From the NCBI GenBank assembly GCA_016291595.1, contig JAEEXN010000002.1, forward strand, positions 50,991 to 114,990: 64,000 nucleotides of DNA. The letters are read 5' to 3'. Below, piece by piece: positions 40,154 through 49,591 of the stretch. Source of the DNA: Prevotella sp. Lineage in GTDB: Bacteria > Bacteroidota > Bacteroidia > Bacteroidales > Bacteroidaceae. A model generated the notes under the pieces. The model ran no database searches. It was not told where the DNA came from and saw only the letters and a list, made by a program, of their open reading frames with translations. How positions within the stretch are numbered: position 1 is the stretch's first letter; each line of letters opens with the position of its first letter. The position numbers and the translations under genes were made by a program.

Positions 40154-41662
40154 ATGAAAGAAAACACCAACCAAACTATCATATATAACACAGGGATACT
40201 TTTTATCAGGCTCTTCGTCACGACAATATGTGGTCTGCTTACGACACGCTATGCACTACAGGCACTAGGTATCACCGACTTTGGTGTATTTTCTCTGATT
40301 GGAAGCATTGTCACTTTCATATCCATTTTAAACCAAATCATGATTTCCACATCCAATCGCTTTATATCGATAGAGATTGGCATAGGAAAAACAAAGGATA
40401 TAAATGAACAGTTTAACATCAACTTTATCATCCATGTAGCCATAGCCATAGCCACACTACTGATAGGACTGCCACTGGGGCATTGGTATATTCACAACTT
40501 TGTCAATTTTGACGGCGACATCAACGATGTCATCTTTGTGTTCAACTTGTCAATCATCAGTGCCGCCATTTCGTTTATCGGCATTCCTTACAACGGACTA
40601 CTCATGGCCAAAGAGAGATTCATTGTATTCAGTACGGTTGATGTATTTGTACATATCATCAAAACTATCATCGCATACCTGTTAATAAACTTCTTTGTTG
40701 ATAAACTTCAAGTTTACGCCATTGCACTGAGCATACTTACCGTGCTCCCCGTATTGTTATTCTATCTGTATTGCAGTAAGTATTATCACAAGGAAACTGA
40801 ATTGCACGTTGTCACTAACAAGAAAAAATACAAAAAGGTATTCTCCTTCTCTTCATGGGTGGCATTCGGAGCATTCGTTTCTGTCGGTCAGGGGCAAGGT
40901 GCAGCTATGATTGTCAATGCATTTTTCAATACAGTAATGAATGCAGCCATGGGAATAGCCAATACAGTGAACATACTTATTACATCTTTTGCTAGTAATG
41001 TGTCGCAACCCATTGCCCCGCAGATTACAAAGAGTTATGCTGCCAACAACTATGAGCGATGTGAGGAACTTCTGATTATATCGACTAAATTCACCTTCCT
41101 ATCCATGTTTTTGGTGTCGGCACCACTTATGATTGATGCAAAATGGCTGCTCTCGCTATGGCTTGGACAAGTGCCCCCATACGTTATTACATTTACCTTA
41201 CTAATTGTCATCAACACGCTCATCACGTCAGCCAATTCAGGCATTTCGAATCTTATATTCGCAAGTGGGAAAATTGCGCTATACCAAATTATCGTAAACA
41301 TGCTGAGAATCTTTTCGATGGTAGGTGCATACCTCATTCTGAAAAAAGGATGTGTAGCATATAGTCTGTTCTATGTCTATATTGTTTTTTCGTTTCTCAT
41401 ATTCTTAAGCAGCCAGTGGGTATTAAAAAAGACGATACATTTAGGTTACAGTGTCCTGTTCAAACATTCATACATTCCGTCACTTGCCGTGACTATTTGT
41501 TTCATTCCCGTATGTTTCATCCATTGGAACGTTCATCCTCTCATCCGCATAGTCCTCTTGATGCTATACCTCATGGTAATTGTCTACCATATTGGTCTGT
41601 CTCGCCAAGAACGCAAGTATCTTTATAATTTTCTTACGTCCAAAAACAAACAAACAAGATGA
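40154..41662 (+). CDS. Second flippase (MATE/oligosaccharide flippase family)
   Basis: NTGILFIRLFVTTICGLLTTRYALQALGITDFGVFSLIGSIV; about 12 TMs. Confidence 0.87.
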   Translation: MKENTNQTIIYNTGILFIRLFVTTICGLLTTRYALQALGITDFGVFSLIGSIVTFISILNQIMISTSNRFISIEIGIGKTKDINEQFNINFIIHVAIAIATLLIGLPLGHWYIHNFVNFDGDINDVIFVFNLSIISAAISFIGIPYNGLLMAKERFIVFSTVDVFVHIIKTIIAYLLINFFVDKLQVYAIALSILTVLPVLLFYLYCSKYYHKETELHVVTNKKKYKKVFSFSSWVAFGAFVSVGQGQGAAMIVNAFFNTVMNAAMGIANTVNILITSFASNVSQPIAPQITKSYAANNYERCEELLIISTKFTFLSMFLVSAPLMIDAKWLLSLWLGQVPPYVITFTLLIVINTLITSANSGISNLIFASGKIALYQIIVNMLRIFSMVGAYLILKKGCVAYSLFYVYIVFSFLIFLSSQWVLKKTIHLGYSVLFKHSYIPSLAVTICFIPVCFIHWNVHPLIRIVLLMLYLMVIVYHIGLSRQERKYLYNFLTSKNKQTR

Positions 41663-42627
41663 ACTATCTTTTTGAAAAATCATTGAAATTGATGAGGAAA
41701 AAGATATATCCGCTATTCTTTACACCCGCATCACTCCCCGCAATAGATTATGAAAAAGATCAGAAGAAGATACAGCAAATGATGATACATTTGCTGCAAA
41801 GTAGCCAACCGTGCATGATAGCCAGATTCGGATCGACAGAACTCCTGGCAATTACAAACTATCTGGGCATCAAGAACAATCCACATTCTCCACTAAAGTA
41901 CATCAAGGGAGAAATAGCCGAATGGTGGTGGAACAAAAGCGCCGTTAGGGCTTTACGAGATAATTCAGGATTCTTTCCATTAACAGAATCTAATGTAGGT
42001 CAGTTTTGCGAAATGATGATAAAGGACGCCAAACAAGTAGACATGTTAGGATGCTGGCTACCCGAAGAGTATCATCTCCGACATGAACTGGCAAATGCAA
42101 CAAGAGTCAAGCTTTCCTGTCTGGAACCGCCATATCTGCATGATGATACAAGTATTCCCTCATGGACTTCAGCATTAAAGGGGAAAAAGGTATTGGTTAT
42201 ACACCCTTTTGCAGAAACAATAAGCAGTCAATACGAAAAGCGTGAACATCTCTTCAAACGTAAAGACATCCTGCCAGACTTTGACATAAGAATAATCAAA
42301 GCCGTTCAAAGCCTTGGAGGAGATTCTGGTTTTAAGAATTGGTTCGATGCTTTAGCGTGGATGGAGGATCAAATGGATCATACCAATTATGATACCTGTA
42401 TCATCGGATGTGGTGCCTACGGTTTCCCTCTGGCTGCACATGCAAAACAGACAGGCCACCATGCGATTCACCTGGGTGGTGCTACTCAATTACTTTTTGG
42501 CATCAAAGGGAAGAGATGGGACTTGCGTCCTGAATTCAGGCAAATGTACAACGAGTATTGGGTACGTCCTAGTCAAGATGAGAAACCCAAGATAGCCTCT
42601 CGCGTTGAAGATGCCTGTTATTGGTAA
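41659..42627 (+). CDS. Putative GT-D-type glycosyltransferase-like protein
   Basis: CMIARFGSTELLAITNYL resembles the RFGDGEL motif of GT-D (DUF1792) enzymes; ATGA-coupled inside the glycan operon. Confidence 0.5.
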   Translation: MNYLFEKSLKLMRKKIYPLFFTPASLPAIDYEKDQKKIQQMMIHLLQSSQPCMIARFGSTELLAITNYLGIKNNPHSPLKYIKGEIAEWWWNKSAVRALRDNSGFFPLTESNVGQFCEMMIKDAKQVDMLGCWLPEEYHLRHELANATRVKLSCLEPPYLHDDTSIPSWTSALKGKKVLVIHPFAETISSQYEKREHLFKRKDILPDFDIRIIKAVQSLGGDSGFKNWFDALAWMEDQMDHTNYDTCIIGCGAYGFPLAAHAKQTGHHAIHLGGATQLLFGIKGKRWDLRPEFRQMYNEYWVRPSQDEKPKIASRVEDACYW

Positions 42628-42661
42628 TTTACGAATTTCATAATCAATCATATCAACAACT

Positions 42662-43348
42662 TTGAAATATTTTAACATAGACTTCGCTAATCCTATGAAA
42701 CTTTTCTGGCGAATATGTCATAGTCTGTATCTGCGCAAAAAAGATATCAGAATTTCACCTTTGGCAAGATGGAACCGACAAACCCGAATAGATGGTTGTA
42801 ATAGGATATTTCCTAAAACTGTTATCAGCAATTCACATATCGGGCGATATACATTCATACGAAGTAACTGCTATTTACCCTCATGTGAGATAGGTTGTTT
42901 CTGCAGCATCGCCAACAATGTCAGGATTATTGCATACCGACATCCTTCTGACACCTATGTTTCAACATCCCCAGTTTTCTACAGCACACTGCGTCAATGC
43001 GTCAAAACTTTTGCAAAAGAACAACGTTTCGAGGAACAAACACTCATTGAAGGTCACTCTGCCATCATCGGGAATGATGTGTGGCTGGGACAAGATGCCC
43101 GAATCATGGAAAGTGTAAGAATAGGAAACGGAGCGATTGTAGCCGCTGGAGCTTTGGTCACGAAGGATGTACCTGCCTATGCGATTGTCGGAGGAATACC
43201 CGCCAAGATTATCCGTTACCGTTTCAACAAAGAACAGATAGATTTTCTGGAAAAACTAAAATGGTGGGAGAAAGACGAAGCGTGGCTTGAAAAGCATGTG
43301 GATGCGTTTGCAGACATCGAACATCTCATGAAGGAGGAACTACAATGA
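42662..43348 (+). CDS. Hexapeptide-repeat acetyltransferase (CatB-like)
   Basis: [80 protein letters not shown]. Confidence 0.88.
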   Translation: MKYFNIDFANPMKLFWRICHSLYLRKKDIRISPLARWNRQTRIDGCNRIFPKTVISNSHIGRYTFIRSNCYLPSCEIGCFCSIANNVRIIAYRHPSDTYVSTSPVFYSTLRQCVKTFAKEQRFEEQTLIEGHSAIIGNDVWLGQDARIMESVRIGNGAIVAAGALVTKDVPAYAIVGGIPAKIIRYRFNKEQIDFLEKLKWWEKDEAWLEKHVDAFADIEHLMKEELQ

Positions 43349-44511
43349 AGACCGCAATCCTATCCGTAGCATACAATCGTGTGGACAGTCTAAAAAGGCT
43401 ATTGACCTCACTGGAAAGGGCTCATTACCCAGAAACGACCACACTCATTATTTCTATTGACAAAAGTGACACAAAAGAAGTAGAGGCATACTGTGACCAT
43501 TACCACTGGTCACATGGTGAGCTACGCGTGGCTAAGCATAACTCGAACATGGGACTTCGTGCTCATATGTTGTCACTGGGGAAGTATTTTGATGAGTTCG
43601 AAGCTTTGATCATCCTTGAAGACGATATCACGGTATCCTCTTCGTTTTACTACTATGCAAAACAATGTATAGACAAATACTACGGAGAACCTCACATTGC
43701 TGGTATCAGTCTGTATGCTTTCCCTGCAAACTATCAGACCTATCTGCCTTTCTCACCCGCAAAGTCGGAGTACGATGTGTATTTTATGAACTGCGCACAG
43801 TCGTGGGGGGAGGTTTGGATGAAACCTCAATGGCAGCGATTCAAGCTGTGGCATGATCAACATGCAGAGCATTTCAGCCTTGAGCATCTACCTTCCTGTC
43901 TGAACCAATGGCCCGACTCATCGTGGCTGAAGTATCATACTCGCTATTGTATTGAAAAAGACCAATACTTCGTTTATCCGTATTATTCACATTCAACAAA
44001 CAATGCTGATCCAGGTACACACAACCGACAGCCAGACACGTTATTCCAAGCGCCTTTACAGGCCACTTTGCAAACAAAGTATCGACTGCCCGGTTTTGAA
44101 GAGACGGATATCAAATACGACGGTTTCTTTCAACCCAAATACTTAGGTAAATCGTTGGAGATTCCTGAAGAAGACCTTTGTGTGGACATGTTCTCCGACA
44201 AGCCTTCATGTTTGTATAAGCACTATTTGCTTACGAACAAACGATTGCCCTTTAAGGTTGTACGATCATTCGCCATGCAGCTGAAACCCATAGAGATGAA
44301 TATCATCGAGCAAAGGAAAGGAAACAGTATATGGTTGTACGACACCACCCAGCCGCAAGTCAAGCCTCATAGCACAGACAGATATGCAGCATTTACCTAT
44401 TTCTACCAGAAAGCATTTTACAAGATACGAACGATGGTTGGTCCTTGCCGTATGTTGTCACTCTACGGCAAGATGGTATTCAATAAAATTGAATCCTTAA
44501 TGAGAAAATAA
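43345..44511 (+). CDS. Glycosyltransferase (GT2-like / GNT-I-like fold)
   Basis: [59 protein letters not shown]. Confidence 0.75.
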   Translation: MKTAILSVAYNRVDSLKRLLTSLERAHYPETTTLIISIDKSDTKEVEAYCDHYHWSHGELRVAKHNSNMGLRAHMLSLGKYFDEFEALIILEDDITVSSSFYYYAKQCIDKYYGEPHIAGISLYAFPANYQTYLPFSPAKSEYDVYFMNCAQSWGEVWMKPQWQRFKLWHDQHAEHFSLEHLPSCLNQWPDSSWLKYHTRYCIEKDQYFVYPYYSHSTNNADPGTHNRQPDTLFQAPLQATLQTKYRLPGFEETDIKYDGFFQPKYLGKSLEIPEEDLCVDMFSDKPSCLYKHYLLTNKRLPFKVVRSFAMQLKPIEMNIIEQRKGNSIWLYDTTQPQVKPHSTDRYAAFTYFYQKAFYKIRTMVGPCRMLSLYGKMVFNKIESLMRK

Positions 44512-45440
44512 TGAGCACAATACAAATTGCAACCTTACTGACATTTCACAACCGAAAGCATAAAACGCTCTCCTGCCTGAAGAGTCTGTATGACGCCCTA
44601 GACAGTTGGAACAATCTCCATGCAAATGAATTCCCCATCATGATGGAAGTATTCATTACCGACGACGGGAGTTCTGACGGGACAGCAGAATCCATCAGTG
44701 AGCTTTTCTCAGACAGAACCATAAAGATGCTGAAAGGAAATGGGCAACTATTTTGGGCGAAAGGCATGTGCCTAGCATGGAATACAGCTCTCAAGGAACA
44801 TCAGCAGTGGGACTATTACTTACTACTGAATGATGACACCTTCGTACGGCAGAATCTGTTTAATGAGCTTTTCGCAACAGACAATTATAGTCAAGAGCAT
44901 TTCGGCCGTCGGGGAATCTACTCGGGGATTACATGCTCACCTACAGATGTCAGCATCATTACCTATGGAGGTGACATCTTTACGGACAGGACAAAAGGAC
45001 GTACTATTAGGCTTCATCCAACAGGATCCCCACAAATAGCTGACCTGACCAATGCCAATATTTTATTGGTTCACAGATCGGTAGTTGATGCCATTGGCAT
45101 TTTCTATCATGGGTACAAGCATGGATGTGCCGATTATGACTATAGTCTGCGTGCCAGAAAAAAACAATTACCGACACTTGTTACACCAAATGTCTGCGGC
45201 ACCTGTGAGCGAGACCATCACTCAAACGAAGGAGAGATTAAACAGCTAATGAAGATGCCGTTACGCAGTAGGCGTGAGTTTGTCAATAGTCCTACTCACT
45301 CGGACAGTGACTACCTGACTTTCGTCAGAAGGAATATCCCTTTCAAGTATCCTTTCACCTATATTGTTAGGAAGATCAGACTCTACTGGCCAAGGCTATA
45401 CTATTTCATCACTATTGCCAGAGGTGTATATCAGGAATAA
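44511..45440 (+). CDS. Glycosyltransferase family 2
   Basis: IATLLTFHNRKHKTLSCLKSLYDAL; FITDDGSSDGT; LLLNDDTF. Confidence 0.87.
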   Translation: MSTIQIATLLTFHNRKHKTLSCLKSLYDALDSWNNLHANEFPIMMEVFITDDGSSDGTAESISELFSDRTIKMLKGNGQLFWAKGMCLAWNTALKEHQQWDYYLLLNDDTFVRQNLFNELFATDNYSQEHFGRRGIYSGITCSPTDVSIITYGGDIFTDRTKGRTIRLHPTGSPQIADLTNANILLVHRSVVDAIGIFYHGYKHGCADYDYSLRARKKQLPTLVTPNVCGTCERDHHSNEGEIKQLMKMPLRSRREFVNSPTHSDSDYLTFVRRNIPFKYPFTYIVRKIRLYWPRLYYFITIARGVYQE

Positions 45441-45491
45441 TCCGAAACATAATAATTCGTACACCCATGGCGTTATTTATTAAAAACAACT

Positions 45492-46418
45492 ATGTATAAC
45501 ATACCCATACTATTTATCATCTTTCGACGAAAAGACACTGCACTCTCCAGCTTTGAAAGAATCAAGAATGTGAAGCCTGCGTATCTCTACATTGCATGCG
45601 ACGGGGCACGGCCGGACGTAGAGGGAGAAGATGAGCTGGTAGAAGAAACTCGGAAAGCAATACTTGATGCTATTGACTGGGACTGCCAAGTGAACACATT
45701 GTTTCAGAAAAATAATCTTGGTTGCAGCCTCGGTGTGTATACCGCCATAAACTGGCTTTTCGAGCATGAGGACAAAGGTATTATTGTAGAAGATGACTGT
45801 GTCTTACAAGAATCATTTTTCCCATTCGTAGAAGAGTTACTTCTAAAATATGACCATGATGAACGAATTGGAATGATTGATGCTGCCAACTATATAAAGA
45901 ACGTCATGACTCCTGACTCATACGGATTCAGCCGATATAAGGCAACCAACGGATGGGCCACATGGAGACGTGCATGGAAGCTGATGGATTTCAATATGGA
46001 CTGGCGCAATTCTCCATACAAAGACTCTATCATTGCCAACATGGGTTATAAGTCGAAAGACATCAAATATTGGAATTACCGTATTCGTGCTGTAGAGCAT
46101 CAGGATGTCAGCGCATGGGACTGGCAATGGTATTTCACCTTAGCCGCATACAACATGTTAGGTATCTATCCCAAATGCAGTCTGATAACGAACATCGGTT
46201 TTGGAGAGGGAGCCACCCACACTTCAGACAGTAAAATTCCTTCATATTATACATCTCAAGATGAAATAGATTTTCCTCTGCAACATCCAAATTACATTGT
46301 TCCATACATACCTTTTGAAAAGGGCTTTTACAACCAAAACAACACGTTGTATACGAACCTTATGAAGTATATCCCTTTCCCTATTAAGAAATGGCTAAAG
46401 AAGACTTTTAAACTCTAA
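45492..46418 (+). CDS. Nucleotide-diphospho-sugar glycosyltransferase
   Basis: IPILFIIFRRKDTALSSFERIKNVKPAYLYIACDGARP; IIVEDDCVLQESFFPFVEELL. Confidence 0.75.
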   Translation: MYNIPILFIIFRRKDTALSSFERIKNVKPAYLYIACDGARPDVEGEDELVEETRKAILDAIDWDCQVNTLFQKNNLGCSLGVYTAINWLFEHEDKGIIVEDDCVLQESFFPFVEELLLKYDHDERIGMIDAANYIKNVMTPDSYGFSRYKATNGWATWRRAWKLMDFNMDWRNSPYKDSIIANMGYKSKDIKYWNYRIRAVEHQDVSAWDWQWYFTLAAYNMLGIYPKCSLITNIGFGEGATHTSDSKIPSYYTSQDEIDFPLQHPNYIVPYIPFEKGFYNQNNTLYTNLMKYIPFPIKKWLKKTFKL

Positions 46419-46429
46419 CTTCTGCGTCA

Positions 46430-47134
46430 ATGTACAAAAGAATAAAAACAAGTAAAGGCACATACCGGTATCAGTTTGTTCCCATCTTCGAAGGGTTTAA
46501 ACTAATTGACAAAAAGATTGCCAACGAGAACTTGCAACTGTTGAAAAAGATCTGCGAACGAAACCAACTGCAGTTTATACTCATGTTCGGCACTCTGCTC
46601 GGAGCAGTGCGCGAACATGATTTTATCGACCATGATGAGGATATAGACTTGGTGATGGACAAGAAAGACCTGCCTGCTTTCCTCGATATGCTGTTTGAAC
46701 TGCGTGAGAACGGATTTGAGATGGCCCGCTACGAGCGCCGAGGTTTTCTTTCCATTATCCGCAAAGGAGAGTATATTGACATCTACTTCTTTCAGCCTTA
46801 TCCGGAGGATGAAACACTAAGATACTGCTGTCAGGATATTTGTGAGAAAAGATTCGTTCAGGAGTTGGTTCCCATCGAATTCTTAGGAGCTTCGTATCTT
46901 GCTCCAAAAGACTATGAGGGATATCTGGAGCATCAATATGGCAAAGACTGGAGAACACCCATAAAATTCTTCACTTATAAAAAACCTGGACTCGGACGAT
47001 ACAAACAGATTGTCATCCAATATATCAAACTAATTCTTCCCACACCTGTCACTGAATGGATTCAGCGCAAGAAAGAACAGCCTATCTTAGATGGCTTTAT
47101 TCAGAAGATTCATCAAAAGAGGCAACGCCCATGA
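46430..47134 (+). CDS. LicD-family phosphotransferase
   Basis: FILMFGTLLGAVREHDFIDHDEDIDLVMDKKD is the LicD signature. Confidence 0.87.
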   Translation: MYKRIKTSKGTYRYQFVPIFEGFKLIDKKIANENLQLLKKICERNQLQFILMFGTLLGAVREHDFIDHDEDIDLVMDKKDLPAFLDMLFELRENGFEMARYERRGFLSIIRKGEYIDIYFFQPYPEDETLRYCCQDICEKRFVQELVPIEFLGASYLAPKDYEGYLEHQYGKDWRTPIKFFTYKKPGLGRYKQIVIQYIKLILPTPVTEWIQRKKEQPILDGFIQKIHQKRQRP

Positions 47135-47892
47135 AAGTATCAATTATTACTGTCACCTACAACAGCGGCTGCACCATTGCCGATACGCTGGAAAGTGTGC
47201 TCCGACAGACATACCCGGACATCGAGTTGGTAATCGTCGACGGGTTATCGGCCGATAACACCATAGAGGTGGTACGCCAATATGAGTCGAAGTTCTGTGG
47301 TCGCATGAAATATGTATCGGAAAAAGACCGTGGTATCTATGATGCCATGAACAAGGGCATCAGCATGACCACGGGCGACGTAGTGGGCATTCTGAACTCC
47401 GACGATTTCTTCTCCGCCGACAATGTGGTGGAGCGGATGGTCGATGCGTTTACCGATGATGTGGACTTGGTGTTCGGCGACGTGCATTTTGTGCGTGACA
47501 GCAACTTGAAAAAGAGCATCCGTTACTATTCCGGGCGTATTTTCCGGCCATCGATGGTGCGTTGGGGCTTCTTCCCACCCCACCCCTCGCTATATGTACG
47601 CCGCAGCGTCTATGAAAAATACGGGTATTACAAGGACGAATACAAGATTTCAGCCGACTTCGAAATGATTGCCCGATTGTGCTATGTCCGCCGCCTACCC
47701 TACCGATACATCCATATGGACTTCGTCACTATGCGCATGGGCGGGGCTAGCACCGACAGTCTGGGCAGCCGCATTTTGGGCACCGAGGAAGATCTGCGGG
47801 CCTGCCATGAGTTGGGCATCAAGACTAACAAGTTGATGATCTATTGCAAATACTTCATCAAAACGTTCGAAACAATTTTCATCAGACACTGA
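47131..47892 (+). CDS. Glycosyltransferase family 2
   Basis: MKVSIITVTYNSGCTIADTLESVLRQTYPDIELVIVDGLSADNT; ATGA-coupled to LicD gene. Confidence 0.9.
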   Translation: MKVSIITVTYNSGCTIADTLESVLRQTYPDIELVIVDGLSADNTIEVVRQYESKFCGRMKYVSEKDRGIYDAMNKGISMTTGDVVGILNSDDFFSADNVVERMVDAFTDDVDLVFGDVHFVRDSNLKKSIRYYSGRIFRPSMVRWGFFPPHPSLYVRRSVYEKYGYYKDEYKISADFEMIARLCYVRRLPYRYIHMDFVTMRMGGASTDSLGSRILGTEEDLRACHELGIKTNKLMIYCKYFIKTFETIFIRH

Positions 47893-47910
47893 TATTTCCG
47901 GCTTGAAAAC

Positions 47911-47941
47911 TTGCATTCAAGCCAGAATATTTGTATCTTTG
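47911..47941 (+). promoter_or_regulatory. Promoter of candidate sRNA
   Basis: TTG (47911-47913), 20-nt spacer, TATCTTTG (47934-47941). Confidence 0.65.
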
Positions 47942-47947
47942 CAGAAG

Positions 47948-48043
47948 AAAAAAGGTAAGCCTCAGCAACAGGAGCAAACCTTACTGAGTTTGGTTTGCAT
48001 TTCCTCTGCTACTGGATAAGTGAATAGTACTTATCCTTTTTTT
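47948..48043 (+). ncRNA. Candidate ~96-nt small RNA
   Basis: No credible ORF. Promoter just upstream. Stem GCAAACC/GGTTTGC (7 bp). Ends at terminator GGATAAGT-GAATAGT-ACTTATCC + T7. Confidence 0.65.
48014..48043 (+). terminator. Rho-independent terminator of candidate sRNA
   Basis: Perfect 8-bp stem GGATAAGT/ACTTATCC, 7-nt loop, TTTTTTT. Confidence 0.85.
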
Positions 48044-48068
48044 ATTTTATAAGCACCCTATTGAAAGG

Positions 48069-48156
48069 CTTTCACTGGAGTGAGAGAACCCTATCACTGG
48101 AGTGAAAGCAATCTATCACTGGAGTGAGAGAATCCTATCACTGGAGTGAGAGTTTC
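48069..48156. repeat. 22-bp tandem repeat, 4 copies (TCACTGGAGTGA dyad core)
   Basis: ctttcactggagtgagagaacc / ctatcactggagtgaaagcaat / ctatcactggagtgagagaatc / ctatcactggagtgagagtttc. Confidence 0.92.
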
Positions 48157-48163
48157 TGAATCA

Positions 48164-48229
48164 GCATTATTCGTACCCAAAACTACCATTATCTGTACCG
48201 CGAACAAGCATTGTTTGTACCCAAAATAA
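48164..48229. repeat. 22-bp tandem repeat, 3 copies (GTACC core)
   Basis: gcattattcgtacccaaaacta / ccattatctgtaccgcgaacaa / gcattgtttgtacccaaaataa. Confidence 0.85.
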
Positions 48230-48280
48230 CGGTTTCCGTTTCTTTGCCTATGCACATACCATTCTGAACAAATATCCAAT

Positions 48281-48322
48281 TTGGACAATTTTTAGGGGTA
48301 TTAGGACAATTTTTAGGGGGGC
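48281..48322. repeat. 21-bp tandem repeat, 2 copies
   Basis: ttggacaatttttaggggtat / taggacaatttttaggggggc. Confidence 0.8.
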
Positions 48323-48397
48323 ATCTGACATAATAAGTAGCATTCTTTTTCGTTAAATAGATAAATAATGATTTGGTAAAACACTAATAAAGCACAC

Positions 48398-49027
48398 ATG
48401 ACGGTACTGGAAAGCGGATACGTAGTTGATGGAATGAATGAGTTCGAGCGCAATGCCAAGCGTATAATCGACTTATTTGTTGCCATAATCTGCCTCATTG
48501 TATTCTCCCCGTTATTCCTTATTTGTTATATTGCCGTCAAACGTGAGGATGGCGGTCCTGCCATTTTCAAGCAGGAGCGAATCGGTCGTTTCGGTCGTCC
48601 TTTCTATATTTATAAGTTCCGTAGCATGAGAGTTGATGCTGAGAAGGATGGTCCTGCCTTGTATCAGCATGAGCGTGAAACCCGGATGACCAAAGTAGGC
48701 AAGTTCCTACGTGATCATCATCTGGACGAGCTCCCTCAGTTGTGGAACGTCGTGAAAGGAGAGATGGCATTTATCGGACCGCGTCCGGAACGAAAATTCT
48801 ATATCGACCAGATTATGCAGCGAGATTCACGATATATTTATTTGTATCAGATTCGTCCGGGTGTTACCAGCTATGCCACACTCTACAACGGTTATACCGA
48901 CACGATGGAAAAGATGCTGCGCCGATTGGAACTTGACCTGTATTATCTTGAGAACCGTTCCTGGTGGTTCGATTTTAAGATTCTGACCAAGACTTTCATC
49001 AATATTGTTTTCGGAAAGAAATTCTAA
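48398..49027 (+). CDS. Undecaprenyl-phosphate sugar-phosphate transferase (second initiating transferase)
   Basis: AKRIIDLFVAIICLIVFSPLFL; FRSMRVDAEKDGPALY; KFLRDHHLDELPQLWNVVKGEMAFIGPRPERKFYI. Confidence 0.9.
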   Translation: MTVLESGYVVDGMNEFERNAKRIIDLFVAIICLIVFSPLFLICYIAVKREDGGPAIFKQERIGRFGRPFYIYKFRSMRVDAEKDGPALYQHERETRMTKVGKFLRDHHLDELPQLWNVVKGEMAFIGPRPERKFYIDQIMQRDSRYIYLYQIRPGVTSYATLYNGYTDTMEKMLRRLELDLYYLENRSWWFDFKILTKTFINIVFGKKF

Positions 49028-49057
49028 GGGTAGACACTCAGAAGAGTTAATTTATAG

Positions 49058-49120
49058 AATAAGGAGTGATATAATCTTTCGCAATCATATGAAAGAATTA
49101 TATCACTCCTTATTTTTTTT
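49058..49120. terminator. Bidirectional terminator between convergent genes
   Basis: AATAAGGAGTGATATAATCTTTC...GAAAGAATTATATCACTCCTTATTTTTTTTT. Confidence 0.85.
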
Positions 49121-49584
49121 TACATTTTCTTGAACCTGAGGCGTAGCTCCGTGGTGCTCAATGTCATGCTGCGACCCAAAAGTTCCTCTACCTGAAATGT
49201 TTCAGTAACGTTGTTGACGCCAAAAGGACTGACCTTATCAACGTTCTCAATCACAGGATCGCCCTCTTCGCGCTTGTCGTTACGCAACTCAATGATGGTA
49301 AGACGATTGTCTTGATAGGAAATACGGCTCACAAAACGTTGTCCGCCAAGCCAGTCGGGAGAGTAAAGTTCCAGTAGTGTGGCCTGGATGGCCCAGAAAT
49401 AACGTTTCTCTCCAAGGTCGGTTGACACTCCATTCGTCAGCGAGTCGACAGTCACGAGATGCCAGTAACCATCCAAGTTACCATTTTCCGAGTGGTCGAA
49501 GTCAACCAGCCCACATGAGTTCAACGAAATGGCGGTTATGCATGTGAGGACTGCGAAGCCCATTGATATGATAATCCTTTTCAT
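49120..49584 (-). CDS. Lipocalin-like lipoprotein
   Basis: Start at MKRIIISMGFAVLTCITAISLNSCGLVDF lipobox; DGYWHLVTVDSL start of domain. Confidence 0.6.
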   Translation of the reverse strand: MKRIIISMGFAVLTCITAISLNSCGLVDFDHSENGNLDGYWHLVTVDSLTNGVSTDLGEKRYFWAIQATLLELYSPDWLGGQRFVSRISYQDNRLTIIELRNDKREEGDPVIENVDKVSPFGVNNVTETFQVEELLGRSMTLSTTELRLRFKKM

Positions 49585-49591
49585 TTTTTCT

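Noticed and set aside
48069-48322. CRISPR array
   Set aside because: Units are directly abutting with no unique spacers and no cas genes are nearby.
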